Positions 18,156 to 26,291 of a stretch of 64,000 nt of DNA are shown here, piece after piece. The notes beneath the pieces were generated by a model. The model was given only the letters and a program-made list of their open reading frames with translations, did no database searches and was not told the DNA's origin. Made by a program: the position numbers and the translations under genes. Position 1 is the first letter of the stretch, and every line of letters starts with the position of its first letter. This DNA comes from Brevundimonas sp. ASV9. GTDB lineage: Bacteria; Pseudomonadota; Alphaproteobacteria; Caulobacterales; Caulobacteraceae. The stretch spans positions 1 to 64,000 of the forward strand of contig NZ_JAELUF010000007.1 of the NCBI RefSeq assembly GCF_016429195.1. The letters run 5' to 3'.

Positions 18156-19660
18156 TGTGCGGCCGTCCTGTCCAGTGGAACCGTCAGTTCCGCGATCAAT
18201 CCATCGGCGGCGTAGACCAGATCGATCTCGCCCGCCAGATCATGTCGAATGTTTCGTTCAATCAAACGGCTACCGAAGCCTCTTCTTTCCGGAGCCGTAA
18301 CCTTGGGGCCGCCGATTTCGCGCCAGCTCAGCTTCAGTTTCCGGTCGCGCTGATCCGCTAGGCCCCAGTCAATGAGGATGCGACCGTCCGGGGTATGAAG
18401 CGCGCCATATTTGGCGGCATTCGTCGCAAGCTCATGGAAGATCATGCCCAGAGACAGGACGACGGCGGGCTCCAGCGACACCGGCGGGCCATTCAGGCTT
18501 ATGCGGGTCGGCCCGTAAGCTTCAGTCTCATGCTCCAGGATGGCGCGCAGGTCGGCGCCCTCCCAATGGCTTTGCGTCAGCAGATTGTGGGTGTGTGACA
18601 GCGCCATGATCCGGGACTGGAAGGTCTCGGCGAAGCTGGCCGGATCGGTGTTGGAGCGGGCCGTCTGAATGGCGATGGATTGGACCGTGGCCAGGGTGTT
18701 CTTCACGCGGTGGTTCAGTTCGTCGATCATCAGCTTCTGACGCTGCGCGGCCAGGACGTTTTCGGTGATGTCGTGGCCCTGAACGAAGATACCCACGACC
18801 GCGCCCGCATCGTCTCGGATCGGTTGATAGATGAAGTTGAGATAGACGGTTTCGAGCAGCCCGTCGGGCTTGCGCTGCAGTTGGGCCGCGCTTTCGCGGC
18901 CTTCATAGGGTTCGCCTGTGGCGAAGACGCTATCGAGAAACTCGTAGAAGCCTTGGCCTTCCAGTTCCGGCAGGGCCTGCCTGACGGGCTTTCCGGCGAT
19001 ATCCCTGTGACCGATGAGTTGGCTGTAGGCGTCGTTATGCATCTGGAACCGGTGATCCGGCCCGGACAGGATGGCGACGAAGCCGGGCGCCTGCATGAAC
19101 ATTTCAACGAGACGATTGCGCTCGGTCTCGAGGCGACGATTGTCCTCCTGCACCGACTGGGCGCGACGCAGGACCGAGCCGCCGACGATGGCGTCCAGCG
19201 CGGTGGTCGGCTCATCCGGGCGGATGACGGGCGCCAGGTCCGTCACATCCGTGGTGTGCTGAAGCAGCATGACCACTTCGCCGTCGGCGTTCAAGATGGG
19301 CGTATGGGTGGCGCTCCACAGACGTTCCTCAAAACCCTCGGTGCCGTCAGCTAGCACTCGAGGCATCGAAAAGCGCACCACGGCGAGATGATCGCGTTGA
19401 CGTGTGTCTCGCGCCTTTTCAAGCGAGGCGCGGACCTGTCTAACATTCTCAGGGGCATCGGATCCGGGGCCGGAGTCAAAGGCGGCAAAGAGAGGCTGAC
19501 CCAGCACATCGCTGCGCTTGGCTCCGGTCACATCCATATAGGCCTGGTTGACCTCGGCGATGCGTAGGTCAGGCGTAATCAGCACGTATGGATTGGGCGA
19601 GGCTTCAAAAGCCGCGCCCAGATCGACGGTCAGGTCGCTTGATTTCACTGTTTCGTTCAA
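18152..19660 (-). CDS. PAS-containing HWE-family sensor histidine kinase
   Basis: 502 residues with no membrane segments, so a cytosolic sensor. Two PAS domains are seen: about 15-125 (PNPYVLITPDLRIAEVNQAY, AKRSDVLGQPLF) and about 190-300 (GPDHRFQMHNDAY, VNF-type IRDDAGAVVGIF). The kinase starts with DELNHRVKNTLATVQSIA, the HWE/HisKA_2 H-box with the phosphorylated His. It continues with an N-box HELATNAAKYGAL and a WREIGGPKV-ERRGFGSRLIE region typical of HWE kinases. The apparent start codon is TTG at 19660. It is the first gene of an operon with a receiver protein and has an EcfG-like promoter element upstream. Confidence 0.92.
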   Translation of the reverse strand: MNETVKSSDLTVDLGAAFEASPNPYVLITPDLRIAEVNQAYMDVTGAKRSDVLGQPLFAAFDSGPGSDAPENVRQVRASLEKARDTRQRDHLAVVRFSMPRVLADGTEGFEERLWSATHTPILNADGEVVMLLQHTTDVTDLAPVIRPDEPTTALDAIVGGSVLRRAQSVQEDNRRLETERNRLVEMFMQAPGFVAILSGPDHRFQMHNDAYSQLIGHRDIAGKPVRQALPELEGQGFYEFLDSVFATGEPYEGRESAAQLQRKPDGLLETVYLNFIYQPIRDDAGAVVGIFVQGHDITENVLAAQRQKLMIDELNHRVKNTLATVQSIAIQTARSNTDPASFAETFQSRIMALSHTHNLLTQSHWEGADLRAILEHETEAYGPTRISLNGPPVSLEPAVVLSLGMIFHELATNAAKYGALHTPDGRILIDWGLADQRDRKLKLSWREIGGPKVTAPERRGFGSRLIERNIRHDLAGEIDLVYAADGLIAELTVPLDRTAAQ

Positions 19661-19685
19661 CGCCTACCCCGCACAGCTTGGCGAT

Positions 19686-19710
19686 AACGCGCCATATCGA
19701 AATCGGTTCT
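19686..19710 (-). promoter_or_regulatory. EcfG-like promoter element before HWE kinase (weak)
   Basis: On the minus strand AGAAC, 16 bases and CGTT are seen, with the CGTT end 25 bases before the kinase start. The general stress sigma factor EcfG/SigT recognises GGAAC-N16/17-CGTT, so this is one mismatch from consensus. HWE kinases frequently sit in the general stress pathway and are autoregulated by it. Confidence 0.35.
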
Positions 19711-19779
19711 CTCGTCGCGTGTCGTGAACTGTGATCGTAAGATTATTGGCGCGCCGCCGTAATTTGCTAATCAGCGCGC

Positions 19780-21300
19780 ATGACAATCGCTGGCGTTTTC
19801 GCCACCCTCTCGCTCATGATGGCGCCCGCAGCCGACCAGCCTACCGTCCGCATTCCGCAGGGCGTCCTGAACGGACGCGCGGATGCCGATGTGGCGGCGT
19901 TCAAGAACATTCCCTATGCCGCGCCGCCGACGGCGGAGCGGCGTTGGCGACCGCCCGGTCCCGCGCCGACCTGGCAGGGCCAGCGCGACGCCTCGGCCTA
20001 CGGTCCGCTGTGCATCCAGGCGCCCCCGAACGGCGATCCCGGCGTCGGTCCTTTGCCGATGAGCGAGGACTGTTTGAACCTGAATGTCTGGCGGCCGATC
20101 AGCGCGGCTCAGCCCGCGCCGGTCATGATCTGGATCCACGGCGGCGGGCTGGTGAACGGGTCGGGAACCGCGCCGCTGTATGATGGAACGAACCTGGCCA
20201 AGCGCGGCATGGTCGTGGTGACGCTGAACTATCGACTGGGGCGGCTGGGCTTCTTCGATCATCCGGCGCTGGCGGCCGAACGGCCGGCGGGGGAGGCTGC
20301 GGGCAACTACGGCCTCATGGACGTGACGGCGGCGCTGAAATGGGTGCGCGCCAATATCGCGGCCTTTGGCGGCGACCCCGAGAACGTGACCATCTTTGGC
20401 GAATCGGCGGGCGGGGCGATCGTCACGCGGCTGATGATCTCGCCGCCGGCGCGCGGTCTGTTCGATCGGGCGATCGTTCAGTCCGGACTGGGGCGGGAGC
20501 TACAGACGCCGCTGGACCGCAAAGGCGCCTATGGCGCGCCCTCAGCGCGGGAGCGCGGCGAGGTCTGGGCCTATGGCGCGGGACTGCGGACGGCGGCGGA
20601 TTTGCGCGCGGCGCCGGCCGATCTGTTCCTGACGCCGCCGCCGGTCTTCGCCAACGGCGACCTGACGCTGATCGACGGGCGGATCGTGCCGTCCACCGTC
20701 GAGGCGGCCTTCAAGGCAGGGCGGCAGGCCCCGGTGCCCTTCATCATCGGCAGCAACAGCGCCGAGTTCTGGTGGATGCGGCCGACGGATCGCAACGGCT
20801 ATGGTCAGATCGACGACGACATGACTTGGCTCGAGCGCGCCGACGCCGTTCAGGCCTATGGCGGGCTGGAGGCGTTCGACAAGCTGGCGATCACGGATCT
20901 GGTGTTTTCGGAGCCGGCCCGGATGCTGGCGCGTCTGCATGCCAAGGCGGGCCATCCGGCTTGGCTCTATCGCTTCGATATCTCGTCGCCGCAGAATCCG
21001 GAGCCCCATGGCGGCGCGACCCATGCGATCGAGCGGCCCTATGTGTTCGGCACGTTGAACACCCTGCCGTATCCGGTCGAGGATCGGGACCGAAAGGCGT
21101 CGGAGGCGATGATGGGCTATTGGACCGCCTTCGCGCGCTCGGGCGATCCGAACGGCGTCGGGCGGCCACGCTGGCCCACGACGACGCTGAGAGACACCCG
21201 GCTGATGAACTTCGTCAACCCGGGGCCGACCGTGACTCCCGTGCCGTTCAGCGCCCGGCTGGACCTGCTCGAACGGTTCCGCGAGCGGCCCAGGCCCTGA
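19780..21300 (+). CDS. Type B carboxylesterase family hydrolase
   Basis: 506 residues. A short hydrophobic N terminus (about residues 3-17) may be a signal peptide. The alpha/beta hydrolase has the carboxylesterase B marks: oxyanion-hole WIHGGG, SEDCLNLNVW (94-103), and nucleophile Ser209 in GESAGG. An acidic residue in NSAEFWW and a His in GGATHAIERPYVFG are candidates for the rest of the triad. It should hydrolyse carboxylic esters; the natural substrate is unknown. It is convergent with the glutathione reductase gene, 9 bases apart. Confidence 0.9.
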   Translation: MTIAGVFATLSLMMAPAADQPTVRIPQGVLNGRADADVAAFKNIPYAAPPTAERRWRPPGPAPTWQGQRDASAYGPLCIQAPPNGDPGVGPLPMSEDCLNLNVWRPISAAQPAPVMIWIHGGGLVNGSGTAPLYDGTNLAKRGMVVVTLNYRLGRLGFFDHPALAAERPAGEAAGNYGLMDVTAALKWVRANIAAFGGDPENVTIFGESAGGAIVTRLMISPPARGLFDRAIVQSGLGRELQTPLDRKGAYGAPSARERGEVWAYGAGLRTAADLRAAPADLFLTPPPVFANGDLTLIDGRIVPSTVEAAFKAGRQAPVPFIIGSNSAEFWWMRPTDRNGYGQIDDDMTWLERADAVQAYGGLEAFDKLAITDLVFSEPARMLARLHAKAGHPAWLYRFDISSPQNPEPHGGATHAIERPYVFGTLNTLPYPVEDRDRKASEAMMGYWTAFARSGDPNGVGRPRWPTTTLRDTRLMNFVNPGPTVTPVPFSARLDLLERFRERPRP

Positions 21301-21309
21301 GCGCAAGCG

Positions 21310-22692
21310 TCAGCCGGCCGAGGTCGCGCCCGACTGCTTCTCCTTCAGCGTGACCAGCTCTTCGGCCATGGTGGGGTGCACGGCGCAGGTGGCGTCCCAC
21401 TGCGCCTTGGTCAGGCCGGCCTTCACCGCGATGGCGGCCAGCTGGATCATCTCGGGGCTGTCGGGGCCTACGATGTGAACGCCGACTACGCGCTGGCTGT
21501 CGGCATCGACCACCAGCTTCATCAGCACCCGTTCATCCGAGCCGGTGAAGGCGTATTTCATGGGCCGGAACCGGGTGACATAGACATCGACGCCGTTCGA
21601 GCAGGAGCGGCGGGCCTCCGCCTCGCTGAGGCCCACGACCCCGACCGGCGGCTGACTGAAGACGGCGGTGGCCACGGCCTCGTAGTCGAAATGCTGAGGA
21701 TTGTCGCGATAGACGGTCTGATGGAAGGCGACGGCTTCGCGGATGGCGACGGGCGTCAGATTCATCCGGTCGGTGACGTCGCCGATGGCCCAGATATTGT
21801 CGGCCGTCGTCCTGGAATGGGGATCGACCTTGATGGCGCCCGCCTCATTCAACTCGACACCTGCCTTCTCCAATCCCAGATCCTTGACGTAAGGGATGCG
21901 GCCGGTGGCGAACATGACGACGTCCGTCTCCAGCCTCATGCCGTTTTCGAGGTGGTTGACCAGACCGGTGTCAGTCTTTTCGATCTTCTCGTGCTGACAG
22001 CCCAGAATGACCTTGATGCCGCGCTTTTCGATCTCTCCGGCCAGGTGCGCGCGCACATCGTCGTCGAAGCCGCGCAGGATGTTGGGGCCGCGATAGATCA
22101 GGGTCGTCTCGACGCCCAGGCCCGCGAAGATGCCGGCGAACTCCACCGCGATATAGCCGCCGCCCGCGATCAGGATACGTTTGGGCAGTTCCGGAAGGTG
22201 GAAGGCTTCTTCGGACGTGATGGCGTGCTCGATCCCCGGCAGTTCGTCCGGCTTCCACGGGCGACCGCCCGTGGCGATCAGGATCTTCTCAGCGGTGATG
22301 GTGCGATCCTTGCCGACGATCTCCACCGTATGGGCGTCTTTCAGGACCGCCCGCCCGTGAACCAGTTCGACCCCGGCCTTGCCCAGGTTGGCGGCATAGA
22401 TCCCGGACAGGCGGGCGATCTCGACGTCCTTGGCTTCAAGGAAGGTGGGCCAGTCGAACCTTGCGTTGTCGAACGACCAGCCGTAACCCTCGGCGATCTC
22501 GAGCGCGTGGCTGACCTCGGACGCCATGACCATGAACTTCTTGGGCACGCAGCCGCGAATGACGCAGGTGCCGCCGACCCGATATTCCTCGGCGACCGCG
22601 ACCTTCTTGCCGTCCAGCGCCGTCAGCCGCGCCGCCCGCACCCCGCCCGAACCGGCGCCGATGACGAAGAGGTCGTAGTCGTAGTCGGCCAT
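21310..22692 (-). CDS. gor: Glutathione-disulfide reductase
   Basis: 460 residues. The FAD-binding GAGSGGVRAAR is at the N terminus, and the redox-active disulfide is Cys43-Cys48 in GGTCVIRGCVPKK. An NAD(P)-binding GGGYIAVEFAGI, a second FAD motif ending IWAIGDVT and the C-terminal HPTMAEE with the catalytic His follow. The CVIRGC form distinguishes glutathione reductase from lipoamide dehydrogenase and mercuric reductase. It keeps glutathione reduced in the cytosol using NADPH. It is transcribed alone, and the tRNA-Lys gene lies upstream on the same strand. Confidence 0.94.
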   Translation of the reverse strand: MADYDYDLFVIGAGSGGVRAARLTALDGKKVAVAEEYRVGGTCVIRGCVPKKFMVMASEVSHALEIAEGYGWSFDNARFDWPTFLEAKDVEIARLSGIYAANLGKAGVELVHGRAVLKDAHTVEIVGKDRTITAEKILIATGGRPWKPDELPGIEHAITSEEAFHLPELPKRILIAGGGYIAVEFAGIFAGLGVETTLIYRGPNILRGFDDDVRAHLAGEIEKRGIKVILGCQHEKIEKTDTGLVNHLENGMRLETDVVMFATGRIPYVKDLGLEKAGVELNEAGAIKVDPHSRTTADNIWAIGDVTDRMNLTPVAIREAVAFHQTVYRDNPQHFDYEAVATAVFSQPPVGVVGLSEAEARRSCSNGVDVYVTRFRPMKYAFTGSDERVLMKLVVDADSQRVVGVHIVGPDSPEMIQLAAIAVKAGLTKAQWDATCAVHPTMAEELVTLKEKQSGATSAG

Positions 22693-22780
22693 AGGTCGGA
22701 TTCCGTTCAGCGGCAGGCATCGGCATTTAAGCCACGCCGCGCGAAATCCAAGAGGCTGTTGGGAAGCTAGGGAAAGACGA

Positions 22781-22856
<76 letters not shown>

Positions 22857-22908
22857 ACACCGATCGTCGTGTCTTCGGCGGGGACAACGCCATCGCCGAA
22901 GGGCGCTC

Positions 22909-22937
22909 CTACTACCCAGCGGTTCGGGGGTTGGCAA
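22909..22937 (-). promoter_or_regulatory. Possible sigma-70 promoter of tRNA-Lys
   Basis: On the minus strand TTGCCA is followed after 17 bases by TAGTAG, 53 bases upstream of the tRNA 5' end. The match is five of six at -35 and four of six at -10; it would give a leader of about 45 bases for RNase P processing. Confidence 0.35.
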
Positions 22938-23014
22938 GCGCTTTCGCAAACTTTCTGCGACGGAGTATGGTCCCCGTGGAATCAGCCGCGGCAAGCGGCG
23001 GGGGAGCGAACATC

Positions 23015-24427
23015 ATGGCCTTCTGGAACCGTCGTCGATCGATCGACACCATGATGGCGCCGCACGACGGACCGCGGCTGAAGCCGACGTTGAGCTGGCC
23101 ACACCTGCTGGCCCTGGGCGTGGGGGCCATCGTCGGCACCGGCATCCTGACGCTGATCGGGGTGGGGGCTGGATTGGCGGGCCCGGCCGTGTTGATCAGC
23201 TTCGGCCTCGCGGGACTGGTCTGCGCCTGCGCGGCTCTGGCCTATGCCGAGCTGTCGACCATGATGCCGACGGCGGGCAGCGCCTACACCTATTCCTATG
23301 CCGTGCTGGGTGAGTTGATCGCCTGGATCGTGGGTTGGAGCCTGATCCTGGAATATTCGCTGGTCGTCAGCGCTGTGGCGGTGGGCTGGTCCGGCTATGC
23401 GGTCGGTTTCCTGAGCGGGCTGGGGATCGATCTGCCGACGGCGCTGGTCGCCGGGCCGCATGCGGGGGGCATCATCAACCTACCGGCCGTGGCCATCATC
23501 GGGGTGGTGACGGGCCTGCTTCTGCTGGGCACCAAGGAGAGCGCGACGCTGAACGCGGTGCTGGTCCTGATCAAGATCGCGGCCTTGGTGGTGTTCGTCG
23601 CTATCGCCCTGCCGGCGTTCAAGCCCGAGCATTTCACGCCCTTCATGCCCAACGGATTCGGCGCGCCCTTCGTCCAGACCGGGGTGATGGCGGCGGCGGC
23701 GATCATCTTCTTCGCCTTCTACGGCTTTGACGCCATTTCGACGGCGGCGGAAGAAACCAAGAAGCCTGAGCGTGACCTGGCCATCGGCATCGTCGGCTCC
23801 ATGCTCATCTGCACGGCGCTATATCTGGTCGTCGCGGCCGCAGCCATCGGCGCGCGGCCGGTCGCGACCTTCGCCAGCAGCCCCGAGCCGCTGGCCCTGA
23901 TTCTGCGTCAGATGGGGCAGGGGACGGCGGCCCAGTGGATCGCCGCCGCAGCGGTGATCGCGCTTCCGACCGTCCTGCTGGCCTTCCTGTTCGGCCAGAG
24001 CCGCATCTTCTTGGGCATGGCGCGCGACGGCCTATTGCCGCGCCGCCTGGCCAAGGTGTCGAGCCGAGGCGTGCCGGCGGTGGTGACGGTGTTCACCGCC
24101 ATTGTGGTGGCGATTCTGGCGGGGCTGCTGCCGCTGGACGAACTGGCGTCGCTGGCTAACGCCGGGACGCTGGCGGCCTTCTGCTCGGTCGGTGTTTGCC
24201 TGATCGTGCTGCGCATCCGCGAGCCGGGTCGCAAACGGGTGTTCAAGGCGCCGCTGTGGCCGGTCGTTGGAGCGGTCAGCGTGATCGGCTGCTTGGTCTT
24301 CTTCCTGAGCCTGAAGCCGGTGACGCAGATCGGCTTCGTGGTCTGGAACGTGGTCGGTGTGGCGATTTATCTGCTGTGGTCGTCCAGAAACTCCCGTCTC
24401 GCCAAGGGCGAGGAGACGGCGGCCTGA
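23015..24427 (+). CDS. APC-family amino acid permease
   Basis: 470 residues from the ATG at 23015, preceded by a GGGGGAG ribosome site; the upstream extension is not hydrophobic and is rejected. About 12 transmembrane helices are apparent. Helix 1 carries the APC motif GVGAIVGTGILTLIGVGAGLAGP (split here by description only), and FYGFDAISTAAEETKKPERD after helix 6 is the hallmark of the cationic amino acid transporter branch. It imports or exchanges amino acids at the inner membrane; specificity is not determinable. Its TGA shares its A with the ATG of the following Hpt-like gene. Confidence 0.9.
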   Translation: MAFWNRRRSIDTMMAPHDGPRLKPTLSWPHLLALGVGAIVGTGILTLIGVGAGLAGPAVLISFGLAGLVCACAALAYAELSTMMPTAGSAYTYSYAVLGELIAWIVGWSLILEYSLVVSAVAVGWSGYAVGFLSGLGIDLPTALVAGPHAGGIINLPAVAIIGVVTGLLLLGTKESATLNAVLVLIKIAALVVFVAIALPAFKPEHFTPFMPNGFGAPFVQTGVMAAAAIIFFAFYGFDAISTAAEETKKPERDLAIGIVGSMLICTALYLVVAAAAIGARPVATFASSPEPLALILRQMGQGTAAQWIAAAAVIALPTVLLAFLFGQSRIFLGMARDGLLPRRLAKVSSRGVPAVVTVFTAIVVAILAGLLPLDELASLANAGTLAAFCSVGVCLIVLRIREPGRKRVFKAPLWPVVGAVSVIGCLVFFLSLKPVTQIGFVVWNVVGVAIYLLWSSRNSRLAKGEETAA

Positions 24428-24780
24428 TGGCGCTGCGCGATCTGACGGGCGCCGTCGATTTCGGTGTGCTGAACGGCATGACGGGCGGGGACGACGCCAT
24501 CAACGAGGAGGTGTTGGGCCTGTTCGTCAATCAGGCCGGCCTGTGGTCCGTCATGCTGGATCCCAAGGTCGAGGGCTGGCGCGACGGGGTTCATACGATC
24601 CGAGGCGCGGCGGCGGGCATCGGCGCGCGCGACTTGGCGGCGATCTGCGCCGAGGCGGAAGCGGTGGACCAAAAGCTGGCCGCGCCGGCGGTCGAGCGGG
24701 TGCGCGATGCTCTGCAAGCGGCGATGGCCGATGTCGCGGCCTATCGGCACGAACTGATGCTGCGCGGTCTCAAGGGCTGA
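24427..24780 (+). CDS. Hpt-domain (histidine phosphotransfer) protein, probable
   Basis: 117 residues, all helical by appearance. The segment GWRDGVHTIRGAAAGIGARDLAAICAEAE (about 49-77) fits the Hpt consensus H-x-L-K/R-G-A/S-A with the phosphoacceptor His within HTIRGAA at about residue 55. The flanking helices are of the right length for a four-helix bundle. The start ATG overlaps the permease stop (TGATG), so the two are translated together. Hpt proteins relay phosphate between receivers; a link with an amino acid permease is unusual. No kinase or receiver gene is adjacent. Confidence 0.7.
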   Translation: MALRDLTGAVDFGVLNGMTGGDDAINEEVLGLFVNQAGLWSVMLDPKVEGWRDGVHTIRGAAAGIGARDLAAICAEAEAVDQKLAAPAVERVRDALQAAMADVAAYRHELMLRGLKG

Positions 24781-24792
24781 CGCGAAGCGGAT

Positions 24793-24845
24793 GAAATTGC
24801 ACTGCACTCCGAAAACGCGTGCAAAATACAAGAAAGTGCAATTTC
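24793..24845. repeat. Perfect 11-bp inverted repeat in a convergent intergenic region
   Basis: GAAATTGCACT at 24793-24803 is repeated as its exact reverse complement at 24835-24845, with 31 bases between. It lies in the 214-base space between the ends of the Hpt-like gene and chorismate mutase. This stretch is locally AT-rich. No T-run follows on either side, so it is not a standard terminator. No gene is seen in 24781-24994. Confidence 0.7.
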
Positions 24846-24994
24846 GGCAGGCGAGGCGCGTCGCTGTGTCAAAGACCGGACGCCCATTATACGGCGCCCT
24901 GAAAGAGCGGCAGGTCGATTGACGCTGCCGCGACTCAAGGTCTTGAAATCAGGTCGAACTTCCTACGCAAGTAAGATGGCAGGCGTACGCCGTC

Positions 24995-25327
24995 TTAGCT
25001 GCGAGTCCGGTCATAGGTGGCGAACTCATGGGCGATGCAGCGGTCAATCAGCAGGCGCCAGACGGGTTCGGCGATGTCGGGCGACAGATCGTGGGCTTCG
25101 GCCGAGACCAGAACCTTGGCGACCACGTCGTCGATGCGGGCCTGGTCGAAGACGGCGTCGCGGTCGGGTTTGATGCGGGCGGCGGCGTCCATGTAGCGCT
25201 GGCGCTCGGCCAGCAGGGCGACCAGGGCGCGGTCCAGGGCATCGACGCCCTGGCGGACCTCGGCCATCGACTGGCATTCGGCGGGATCGACGCGCGCATC
25301 GACGGCGACAAGAGCAGGCTTTGACAT
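24995..25327 (-). CDS. Chorismate mutase, AroQ class
   Basis: 110 residues, single-domain. The family pattern is VRQGVDALDRALVALLAERQ near residues 24-43, then AAARIKPD, and a C-terminal WRLLIDRCIAHE. These hold the Arg, Lys and Glu residues that bind chorismate in the all-helical AroQ dimer. It converts chorismate to prephenate for Phe and Tyr synthesis; related isochorismate-pyruvate lyases (PchB) share this size, so that activity is possible. It is followed on the same strand by nothing close; the ferredoxin reductase gene lies 40 bases upstream. Confidence 0.85.
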   Translation of the reverse strand: MSKPALVAVDARVDPAECQSMAEVRQGVDALDRALVALLAERQRYMDAAARIKPDRDAVFDQARIDDVVAKVLVSAEAHDLSPDIAEPVWRLLIDRCIAHEFATYDRTRS

Positions 25328-25367
25328 GGGCGTGGGGTTAGCGGGTCAGGCCGCCCAAGCCAAGTCG

Positions 25368-26183
25368 TCAGCCGACGAAGGCTCGCTCCAGCACGTAGTC
25401 CGCCGGTTCGGCATTGGAGCCTTCCTTCAGGCCATAGGTCTCCAGCAGTTCGCCGGCTTCCTTGATCATGGCCATGGAGCCGCACAGCATGGCGCGGTCG
25501 CGGGCGGGGTCGAACCCTTCGGCCAGGCCCAGGTCGCGGAAGAAGTCGCCGGACTTGATGCGGTCGGTGATGCGGCCGGGCGTCTCGAAGTCCTCACGGG
25601 TGACGGTGGGGTAGTAGGTCAGCTGGGCCTTGGCTTCGTCGCCGATCAACGGATCGTCGTGGATCTCGCGGGTGAAGAAGTCGCGATAGGCGAGGTCGGC
25701 GACGCTGCGGACCGTGTGGATCACATAGACATGGCCGAAGCGGGAGTAGGTCTCTGGGTCGCGCGCGACGCTGAGCCAGGGCGCCAGACCCGTGCCGGTG
25801 CCGATCAGGAACAGACGCTCGCCGCCGGTCAGGGCGTCCAGCACCAGGGTGCCGGTCGGCTTCTTGCCCATCAGGACGGTGTCGCCGGGCTGGATCTTCT
25901 GCAGGCGCGAGGTCAGCGGGCCGTCGGCGACCTTGATCGAGAAGAACTCCAGTTCCTCGGCCCAGCACGGGCTGGCGATGGAATAGGCGCGCAGGACAGG
26001 CTTACCGCCATCCTCGCCCGGCAAGCCGATCATCACGAATTCGCCCGAGCGGAAGCGGAAATCCTCGGGTCGTTTGACGCCGAAGCTGAACAGGCTGTCG
26101 GTCCAGTGGCGCACCCATAGAACCTCCAGCTCGTTAAACGGACTGGCTTTCACGGGGGCGGGGGAGAGGGCGGCGTCTGTCAT
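25368..26183 (-). CDS. fpr: Ferredoxin/flavodoxin-NADP+ reductase
   Basis: 271 residues, typical for bacterial Fpr. An FAD domain comes first, with RAYSIAS for FAD binding and GPLTSRLQKIQPGD. The NADP domain follows with LIGTGTGLAPWLS and the CGSMAMI motif. The C terminus ends DYVLERAFVG, as in class I bacterial reductases whose last aromatic or aliphatic residues stack on FAD. It exchanges electrons between NADPH and ferredoxin or flavodoxin and is often induced by oxidative stress. Chorismate mutase lies downstream on the same strand. Confidence 0.95.
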   Translation of the reverse strand: MTDAALSPAPVKASPFNELEVLWVRHWTDSLFSFGVKRPEDFRFRSGEFVMIGLPGEDGGKPVLRAYSIASPCWAEELEFFSIKVADGPLTSRLQKIQPGDTVLMGKKPTGTLVLDALTGGERLFLIGTGTGLAPWLSVARDPETYSRFGHVYVIHTVRSVADLAYRDFFTREIHDDPLIGDEAKAQLTYYPTVTREDFETPGRITDRIKSGDFFRDLGLAEGFDPARDRAMLCGSMAMIKEAGELLETYGLKEGSNAEPADYVLERAFVG

Positions 26184-26291
26184 TGTGCGTCTCTCTAATC
26201 TGAGAACCCCTCGCAGGGAAGGACAAGCCTTTCACTCGGCGTCGACATTTCCTCGTGACGGCTTGCAGAAGCACCGCTAGCGTCCCGACCC

